This document shows, in pieces, positions 6,686 through 10,769 of a stretch of DNA of 10,769 bases (its first letter is position 1; each line of letters opens with the position of its first letter). The DNA lies in the NCBI GenBank assembly GCA_002409455.1, contig DHNI01000066.1, positions 7,273 through 18,041 of the forward strand. Direction: 5' to 3'. The position numbers and the translations under genes were made by a program. The notes under the pieces are model-generated. The model had not been told where the DNA came from. It worked only from the letters and a program-made list of their open reading frames with translations, and did no database searches. This stretch comes from Firmicutes bacterium UBA5420 (GTDB lineage Bacteria > Bacillota > Limnochordia > Darwinibacteriales > Darwinibacteriaceae).

Positions 6686-7408
6686 GTGTTCAAACGAGTA
6701 TCGTATCCTGTAATTGTCGTGTTTACATTGATTTTGGCATTGTGTGTCCAGGCGCATGGAGCTGATTTCGAGGCTATCGATGAGCTGATTGAAACCAAAA
6801 ATGTAAGCAGGATTCGGGAAGCCATTGACCGTTTGGAAACACATTTGAAGGGCAACTCCCAAGACGGAGAAGCCCTATGGCGCACCGCTAAAGCCTACTT
6901 GTATCTGGGGGATCGCGTCGATGATGACAAGCTAGAAGTGTTTGAAACAGGAAAAGCCTATGCCGAAACCGCGGTAGAATTTCTGCCCACATCGCCCCAT
7001 CCCCATTTCTGGCAGGCGGCGCTCACTGGGCGAATCGGCCAGACCAGGGGCATCTTAAGTAGCCTGTTTATGGTACGCCCAATGAAAGACGCTCTCGATC
7101 AAGCCTTAGAACTAGATGAAAATTATGCCGATGCCCACTGGGCCCTAAGTCAACTCTACCACCAAGCGCCTGGGTTTCCCTTGAGCATTGGGAGCAAGAA
7201 GTCTGCTTTGCAACACGCTGAAAGGGCAATCGAGTTGGATCCTGGTAATCTAGACTATCAGCTTCAATTGGCCCTCGCTCTGGAATATAATGGACGAAAA
7301 GACGAAGCTATCTCCGTATTAGAAAGTCTTTTGGTAGATCCAGCCCTCAATCAGGAACCTGAACTAAGGGCGGAGGCCGAAGCATATCACTTAGACTTCA
7401 CGAAGTGA
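6686..7408 (+). CDS. Exported TPR-like protein of unknown function
   Basis: Protein of 240 residues. Residues 1-26 form a clear export signal: a basic start (MFKR), a hydrophobic core and a cleavage region near VQAHGAD. The LALC sequence in the core is a poor lipobox because the residue before Cys is Leu, so type I cleavage is more likely. The rest is helical and TPR-like: GEALWRTAKAYLYLGD (about 61-76), then ALELDENYADAHWALSQLY (140-158) and HAERAIELDPGNLDYQLQLALALEYNGRKDEAI (177-209). The conserved-looking GRIGQTRGILSSLFMVRPMK segment between the repeats resembles RMDN-like TPR proteins. TPR folds usually mediate protein-protein contacts; this one would act outside the membrane. The GTG start at 6686 is supported by AAAGGAGAGG 5 bases upstream and by the signal peptide beginning there. 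It has no operon partners: hyd is divergent and the next gene is convergent. Confidence 0.85.
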   Translation: MFKRVSYPVIVVFTLILALCVQAHGADFEAIDELIETKNVSRIREAIDRLETHLKGNSQDGEALWRTAKAYLYLGDRVDDDKLEVFETGKAYAETAVEFLPTSPHPHFWQAALTGRIGQTRGILSSLFMVRPMKDALDQALELDENYADAHWALSQLYHQAPGFPLSIGSKKSALQHAERAIELDPGNLDYQLQLALALEYNGRKDEAISVLESLLVDPALNQEPELRAEAEAYHLDFTK

Positions 7409-7447
7409 TCACAGACGTTGCCAGATTAGGCTTGCGCTTTTTTGTGG

Positions 7448-7479
7448 TATGCCCTCATCCTTAACCAGGTGGGGGCATA
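7448..7479. terminator. Hairpin between convergent genes, possible terminator
   Basis: Arms 7448-7459 and 7468-7479 pair over 12 bp with two G-T wobbles and an 8-base loop. The hairpin begins immediately after the stop of the minus-strand DUF4097 gene and lies about 40 bases after the TPR gene stop. Neither strand has a T-tract directly after it; the only T6 run on the plus strand (7438-7443) lies before it. Termination is inferred mainly from position, and it could instead be a transcript-stabilising hairpin. Confidence 0.4.
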
Positions 7480-8241
7480 TCAATAGCCAAGTACAGAAAT
7501 ACTACCATTTGATGTAGCCATGGTCACCTGAGGATGGGCACTGCGCTCTAGTGCAACTCGCTTACGTCCCCCAACCTGATCGTCCCCGACCCGAAATTCT
7601 ATGCTGCCATTGGAGGTTCTTGCCTCAAAAGAGCCAGGACTATCATGGGGTATCCTAAGCTCAATAGCGCCGTTACTAGTCTGAAAACGATACGTACCAT
7701 CCTCAGCAAACTCCGTCTGCCCTACAATGGCACCGTTTGAAGTACGTAGCGAGCTCGTACCCTGGAGGAAAATCTTGCTAAACCGAATGCTACCATTCGA
7801 CGTTGCGGCATTGAGCTCGCCACTTCCTGCTTGGAGCTCAATTCGCCCATTAGAGGTTCTTAGATTGAGTTTACCACTAAAAGGCACACCCACTGAAATA
7901 GCCCCATTGGAAGTATGACCTTGGAAATCACCGATCTGATCCGGCGAAGCATAAACTGTAAAGGCAATGCTTGCGTTGATGCCAAAGGACTTACTTGGCA
8001 TGATCGCCCGTAGAATCATCGTACCCTCAAGACTCGTACTCTCGACCCTAAGATCTGCGAGAATGTGTTCTAGACCTTCTACGCTAAGGCCACGCACCTC
8101 TTTTTCCGCCACGACGCGGGCAGCGCCTCCATCCACTGGCACCCATGTGATAGCCCCATTCGAGCCATCGATCTGAAGAGATTTGACCTCTGGGCCTAGG
8201 ATAAATTCCTCCCGTGAACGTATTTTGGAGAATAAAGCCAT
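7480..8241 (-). CDS. DUF4097-type beta-repeat (adhesin-like) protein
   Basis: Protein of 253 residues dominated by a repeated SNG core, usually TSNG followed by a small residue and a beta strand such as AIEL or SIEF. Cores begin at about residues 27 (GSNG), 110, 129, 147, 167, 188, 209 and 243. The central six are spaced 18-21 residues apart, the pattern of the DUF4097/DUF4098 right-handed beta-solenoid family often called putative adhesins. The second region (about 35-105) is less repetitive. There is no signal peptide and no membrane segment, so it is probably cytoplasmic or peripherally attached despite the adhesin name. The ATG at 8241 has AAAGGAG 8 bases upstream; a GTG three codons earlier lies next to that site and is less likely. 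The gene stands alone, convergent with the TPR gene and divergent from tpx. Function is unknown. Confidence 0.87.
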   Translation of the reverse strand: MALFSKIRSREEFILGPEVKSLQIDGSNGAITWVPVDGGAARVVAEKEVRGLSVEGLEHILADLRVESTSLEGTMILRAIMPSKSFGINASIAFTVYASPDQIGDFQGHTSNGAISVGVPFSGKLNLRTSNGRIELQAGSGELNAATSNGSIRFSKIFLQGTSSLRTSNGAIVGQTEFAEDGTYRFQTSNGAIELRIPHDSPGSFEARTSNGSIEFRVGDDQVGGRKRVALERSAHPQVTMATSNGSISVLGY

Positions 8242-8372
8242 ATGTCCCACTCCTTTCCTGATCTCAGTTTCAGTGTACCATCTGCACCTCCGGCCGACCA
8301 GCGCCTCAAATAGGATGCTCTCTCCGACTTAAGACTGATATTTCTTTTTTTCGTTCCAGGAAGGAGAATCAT

Positions 8373-8393
8373 TACTAAGTGCCGAACTTAGTA
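8373..8393. promoter_or_regulatory. Palindrome upstream of tpx, possible operator
   Basis: TACTAAGT and ACTTAGTA form perfect 8-base arms around the 5-base centre GCCGA. The element ends 30 bases before the tpx ATG and about 10 bases before its Shine-Dalgarno sequence. It does not match the PerR or Fur box (TTATAAT-type) or the Gram-positive LexA box. It could be an operator for an unidentified regulator or a 5' UTR hairpin. Confidence 0.4.
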
Positions 8394-8423
8394 TCTATCA
8401 ATAAAAGGAGGTATCAACTCGTT

Positions 8424-8927
8424 ATGACACGAAACGTAACCATGCACGGAAACCCCCTGACAGTCCGCGGCAAAAGCCTTACGGTCGGTGACGCGGCGCC
8501 TGACTTTAAACTCGTAGATAACAGTCTTGAGATTAAAACCCTCGCAGATTATGGAGATGCAGTAAAATTACTTAGCATCGTCCCGTCCCTAGATACCGGG
8601 GTATGTGACCTACAGACTCGACAGTTCAATGAAGACATTATCGAACAGCCGGGAGCTATAGTCATTACGGTAAGTGTAGATTTACCTTTTGCCCAAAAAA
8701 GATGGTGTGGAAATGCCGGGCTAAAGGAGGCCATCACTCTCTCTGATCACCGAGATGTCTCCTTTGGCAAGGCCTATGGTGTGCTAATTGAAGAGCTTCG
8801 CCTTTTAGCACGAGCTGTCTTTGTGCTTGACCGCCAAAACAGGATCACCTATGTAGAGTATCTGAAAGAAATGACCGACCACCCTAACTACGAGGCGGCG
8901 ATAAAAGCTTTGAGCACCTTGCTCTAA
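8424..8927 (+). CDS. tpx: Thiol peroxidase (Tpx), atypical 2-Cys peroxiredoxin
   Basis: Thioredoxin-dependent lipid and hydrogen peroxide reductase of the Tpx class, 167 residues, the usual family length. The peroxidatic cysteine is C61 in PSLDTGVCDLQTRQFNE, with the conserved Thr three residues before it. The resolving cysteine is C95 in VDLPFAQKRWCGNAGL. The N-terminal HGNPLTVRGKSLTVGDAAPDF is the standard Tpx opening. I chose the ATG at 8424 because the family begins here and an AAAAGGAGGT lies 11 bases upstream. An in-frame GTG at 8379 would add 15 residues with no family match and would translate through the Shine-Dalgarno sequence and the palindrome. The enzyme probably protects oxygen-sensitive metabolism in the cytoplasm. 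It has no operon partner; the neighbouring genes are on the other strand. A clear -35/-10 pair was not found. Confidence 0.96.
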   Translation: MTRNVTMHGNPLTVRGKSLTVGDAAPDFKLVDNSLEIKTLADYGDAVKLLSIVPSLDTGVCDLQTRQFNEDIIEQPGAIVITVSVDLPFAQKRWCGNAGLKEAITLSDHRDVSFGKAYGVLIEELRLLARAVFVLDRQNRITYVEYLKEMTDHPNYEAAIKALSTLL

Positions 8928-8946
8928 ACCTGACTTTAAGGCTAAC

Positions 8947-8979
8947 AAAAGCCGGGCCACCTTTAAATGGGGCCCGGCT
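8947..8979 (-). terminator. Rho-independent terminator behind the nitroreductase gene
   Basis: AGCCGGGCC (8950-8958) and GGCCCGGCT (8971-8979) form a perfect 9-bp GC-rich stem with a 12-base loop. On the minus strand the stem is followed by TTTTGTTAG, so it terminates the flaG/nitroreductase transcript, whose last stop is at 8987. On the plus strand there is no T-tract after it, although the hairpin lies 20 bases beyond the tpx stop and may also slow transcription from that side. Confidence 0.78.
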
Positions 8980-8986
8980 CCAGTAT

Positions 8987-9511
8987 CTAGCGCTTGTAAC
9001 CATTCCAACTAACAAGCTCTGCCAATTCTTTTCTCTTCTTCACAGGTACCTGCCCATCTAAAGGATATCCTAAGGGAATTAGGGCAATGGCTTCTAAATG
9101 CTCTGGCAATTCAAGTACACTGTGCACATGGGCTGCGTCAAAAGCACAGACCCAACAGGTGCCTAACCCCAACTCCACCGCGGCTAAGGTTAGATGATCA
9201 ACTGCTATGGCCACATCTACATCGACATGATCTTTGCCATCGCGGCGTTTCCAAGACGCACTATGATCGCCGCAGGCCACAATCACAACTGGTGCCTTAG
9301 CAAACCACTCCCTAGAATAGCCTTCAGCCACTTTTGTCTTTAGGGCTTCGTCGGTGACTACGATGAAATGACAGGGCTGGTAATTGACAGCACTTGGCGC
9401 CAACCTCGCTGCTTCGAGGAGCTTAAGGATCTTCTCCTTTTCTACCGATTGATCACTGAATGTGCGCAGAGAATACCGCTTTTCTGCTAAATCTAAAAAC
9501 GTCACAATCAT
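8987..9511 (-). CDS. Nitroreductase family protein (FMN-dependent)
   Basis: Protein of 174 residues, a typical length for the compact, ferredoxin-like clade of FMN nitroreductases. The N-terminal FLDLAEKRYSLRTFSDQSV carries the conserved Arg-Tyr-Ser-x-Arg phosphate-binding region; LLEAARLAPSAVNYQPCHFIVV is the second FMN-contacting signature; AAVELGLGTCWVCAFD and IPLGYP complete the fold. Family members use NAD(P)H and FMN to reduce nitro compounds, quinones or other acceptors, so the real substrate cannot be read here. The ATG at 9511 fits the family start and has GAGGAAGG a few bases upstream; an ATG at 9532 adds seven non-conserved residues and directly follows the flaG stop. It lies 21 bases after flaG with no visible promoter between, so it is probably co-transcribed, and it ends in a strong terminator. 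Confidence 0.93.
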   Translation of the reverse strand: MIVTFLDLAEKRYSLRTFSDQSVEKEKILKLLEAARLAPSAVNYQPCHFIVVTDEALKTKVAEGYSREWFAKAPVVIVACGDHSASWKRRDGKDHVDVDVAIAVDHLTLAAVELGLGTCWVCAFDAAHVHSVLELPEHLEAIALIPLGYPLDGQVPVKKRKELAELVSWNGYKR

Positions 9512-9532
9512 GCTCCCTTCCTCTTCGCTCAT

Positions 9533-9826
9533 TTACGCCTGTTTATCTACATGTAATCCTAGTAGGCGCCGAATGCGAATTCTGTGATCGACCTGCGTTG
9601 CCGAGGGCAGATGCTTCACCGTCTTGCCCGTCTTGTTGTCGATCAAATGTGCAACATTTTGCTGTAGATCCTGATTGTACTGAAAACTGAGTCGATGGTT
9701 ACCTTTGCTGCCTTTGAAGTTGACATCATCCACGTTATCTACCTGTCGCGGGGCAAGCTTAGGAGTACGCCCCTCTAGAAGGTTCGCTGTTTCTGGCCGA
9801 ATGTCGATCTGTCCGGGTATCCTCAT
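9533..9826 (-). CDS. flaG: FlaG-family flagellar protein
   Basis: Small protein of 97 residues. The N-terminal third is polar and unconserved; residues 44-80 (RLSFQYNQDLQQNVAHLID, then NKTGKTVKHLP) follow the FlaG pattern of a basic/hydrophobic strand, a D-x-x-TG turn and a short I/LP motif, and the protein ends with GLHVDKQA, like the GLLVD-type C-termini of the family. FlaG proteins influence flagellar filament length and are usually encoded near flagellin or fliD; here no other flagellar gene is visible. The ATG at 9826 is supported by GGAGGTG 5 bases upstream; a longer frame from 9868 would run across the promoter. A sigma-28-type promoter lies directly upstream, which independently supports the flagellar assignment. 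Key uncertainty: the family is short and divergent, so similarity is moderate. Confidence 0.68.
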   Translation of the reverse strand: MRIPGQIDIRPETANLLEGRTPKLAPRQVDNVDDVNFKGSKGNHRLSFQYNQDLQQNVAHLIDNKTGKTVKHLPSATQVDHRIRIRRLLGLHVDKQA

Positions 9827-9858
9827 GGTAGCACCTCCCACTAACACTTCTATTATAA

Positions 9859-9885
9859 TTATCGGCATACTACTCCAATTCTATA
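9859..9885 (-). promoter_or_regulatory. Sigma-28 (SigD/FliA)-type promoter of flaG
   Basis: On the minus strand, GCCGATAA (9866-9859) is identical to the sigma-28 -10 consensus. Exactly 15 bases upstream stands TATA (9885-9882) in place of the consensus TAAA. The expected start of transcription would be near 9852, leaving a short leader with GGAGGTG before the ATG at 9826. A TATAAT overlaps this site (9857-9852) but has no good -35 at 16-18 bases. Confidence 0.7.
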
Positions 9886-9886
9886 A

Positions 9887-10666
9887 TCAAAACCTATCTT
9901 GATCCGCAACATAGGCCATGTTCTTTCCTGATTTCTTGGCTTGATACAGGGCACCATCAGCTCGAGCTAGGGCATCAGAGAAGCTTTGATCGCCAGGGTG
10001 AAAGTAAGATGCCCCTAGAGAAATACTTGGATTAACCATTTCGTTGGCAATCTGAAAGCTTGTGGCCGAGACTGCCTGAACAAGCTGTGCACCTACAGCC
10101 CCCACATCCTCATCCTCCAGCCCGTGCAACACCGCAACAAACTCATCGCCGCCCCAGCGTATCACCAGATCGGATCGGCCAATATTTTGGTAGACAACCT
10201 CAACAACGCCCCTCAACACTCGGTCGCCCATTCCATGGCCGTAAGAGTCGTTGATGGCCTTGAGATGATCCAGATCAAATACGATGACCATAGGACTGAC
10301 ACCACTTTTTTCGAACTCCAGGAAAGCCTGTGCCAAATAGTCGCAGCCGTAGCGACGACTCCCAGCACCAGTTAGCATATCGTAGTTCGCTTCTAACTCG
10401 AGCCTCTTGGTGTTTTTTCTCAAATAAAGGTGTTCGGCCACCAGCACAACGCCAAGGGCTATGATCACTAAAAGAACAAGCCATAGCACCAGCCGTAAAG
10501 ATAGCAGAATTGCCAGCGTACCATCGCCGAAATCAAGGCCGTTTTCTGTCTGGGCGCGGTAAATCCCACCGACCTTTTGCAAGGAAAGCCAAGAGGCATA
10601 GCCGATCACAATGCAAATGGTCAGAACCAAAATGATCATGGTGAGCGTATGCGTGAGCCTCGTCAT
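9887..10666 (-). CDS. Membrane-bound GGDEF diguanylate cyclase
   Basis: Protein of 259 residues: a TM segment (about 9-27), a short external loop of about 20 residues, a second TM segment (51-78), then a cytoplasmic GGDEF domain from about 92 to the end. The domain opens with YDMLTGAGSRR (family DxLTGLxNRR), has the metal and substrate region FDLDHLKAINDSYGHGMGD (130-148), and carries an intact active loop WGGDEF (171-176), so it should convert two GTP to cyclic di-GMP. The inhibitory RxxD site five residues before the loop is GRSD here, lacking the first Arg. With no sensor domain beyond the short loop, input may come from the membrane or loop itself. The ATG at 10666 has AGGTGA closely upstream; a GTG one codon earlier is less likely. 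It begins 15 bases after the dehydrogenase stop and is probably co-transcribed with it. Confidence 0.94.
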   Translation of the reverse strand: MTRLTHTLTMIILVLTICIVIGYASWLSLQKVGGIYRAQTENGLDFGDGTLAILLSLRLVLWLVLLVIIALGVVLVAEHLYLRKNTKRLELEANYDMLTGAGSRRYGCDYLAQAFLEFEKSGVSPMVIVFDLDHLKAINDSYGHGMGDRVLRGVVEVVYQNIGRSDLVIRWGGDEFVAVLHGLEDEDVGAVGAQLVQAVSATSFQIANEMVNPSISLGASYFHPGDQSFSDALARADGALYQAKKSGKNMAYVADQDRF

Positions 10667-10681
10667 CACTTCACCTACCGT

Positions 10682-10769
10682 CTAGGGAACGTAGATCATG
10701 GTCTTCGTCATACCTCCATCAATGGTGAGGTTGGTACCATTAATGAAACAGTTATCGGGATGGGTCAAG
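10682..10769 (-). CDS. Short-chain dehydrogenase/reductase, C-terminal end only
   Basis: The last 28 codons of a gene entering from the right edge. The visible end includes FINGTNLTIDGGMTKTMIYV followed by Pro and a TAG stop (10684-10682). The pattern G-x-x-L-T-I-D-G-G-M-x-K is the characteristic C-terminus of classical SDR oxidoreductases, close to the substrate loop and dimer interface. The NAD(P)-binding half and catalytic Tyr-Lys are outside the window, so the substrate cannot be inferred. It lies directly upstream of the GGDEF gene in the same direction. Confidence 0.8.
   Translation of the reverse strand, partial: LTHPDNCFINGTNLTIDGGMTKTMIYVP

Noticed and set aside
6423..6862. Reading frames on both strands in the hydC-TPR intergenic region (96 codons plus, 114 codons minus)
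   Set aside because: Neither has a ribosome binding site or family-like composition; the minus-strand frame is antisense to the signal peptide of the TPR gene, and the plus-strand frame overlaps its start in another frame.
8379..8423. Longer thiol peroxidase starting at GTG 8379
   Set aside because: The extra 15 residues do not match the family, and the Shine-Dalgarno sequence for the ATG at 8424 and the palindrome would lie inside the coding region.
9827..9868. Longer FlaG starting at 9868
   Set aside because: It would read through the sigma-28-type promoter and ribosome binding site; the ATG at 9826 has GGAGGTG at ideal spacing.

Overview
The window looks like a chromosomal segment from an anaerobic, hydrogen-metabolising, motile member of the Bacillota (Firmicutes, clostridia-like). 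The basis is strong purine-rich ribosome binding sites before almost every gene, a multi-subunit NAD(P)H-linked [FeFe] hydrogenase, operator-like sites matching the redox regulator Rex, and a FlaG-type flagellar gene behind a sigma-28-type promoter. Base composition looks even across the window, and I see no mobile element, tRNA, rRNA or CRISPR array.

Region 1 (1-6360, all minus strand) is one tightly packed six-gene operon. In transcription order it holds hydC, hydB and hydA (a trimeric, flavin- and iron-sulfur-rich [FeFe] hydrogenase of the HydABC/HndACD electron-bifurcating type), then the permease, ATPase and substrate-binding protein of an SsuABC/TauABC/NMT1-like ABC importer. The importer permease starts inside the last codons of hydA. 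All junctions overlap by 1-38 bases or are 3 bases apart, so the operon appears to be one transcript with translational coupling. Two 18-bp Rex-like inverted repeats lie between the start of hydC and 6360, which suggests control by the NADH/NAD+ ratio. The substrate-binding protein runs off the left edge.

Region 2 (6361-8423) starts with a 300-base gene-free stretch containing several hairpins. It is followed by a plus-strand gene for an exported TPR-like protein (6686-7408) and a convergent minus-strand gene for a DUF4097-type beta-repeat protein with eight SNG repeat cores (7480-8241). A 12-bp hairpin separates them.

Region 3 (8373-8979) carries a plus-strand thiol peroxidase (tpx) with both redox cysteines. 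It is preceded by a near-perfect palindrome that could be an operator, and followed by a GC-rich terminator shared with the convergent gene.

Region 4 (8987-10769, minus strand) contains, in transcription order, the C-terminal tail of a short-chain dehydrogenase, a two-TM GGDEF diguanylate cyclase with a degenerate inhibitory site, a FlaG-family flagellar protein with its own sigma-28-type promoter, and a nitroreductase immediately behind flaG.

The most interesting points are the physical coupling of an uncharacterised NMT1-type importer to a bifurcating hydrogenase under apparent Rex control, and the sigma-28 promoter that supports the FlaG call and places a nitroreductase in a flagellar transcript. 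No wholly new system is evident; most genes belong to recognisable families.
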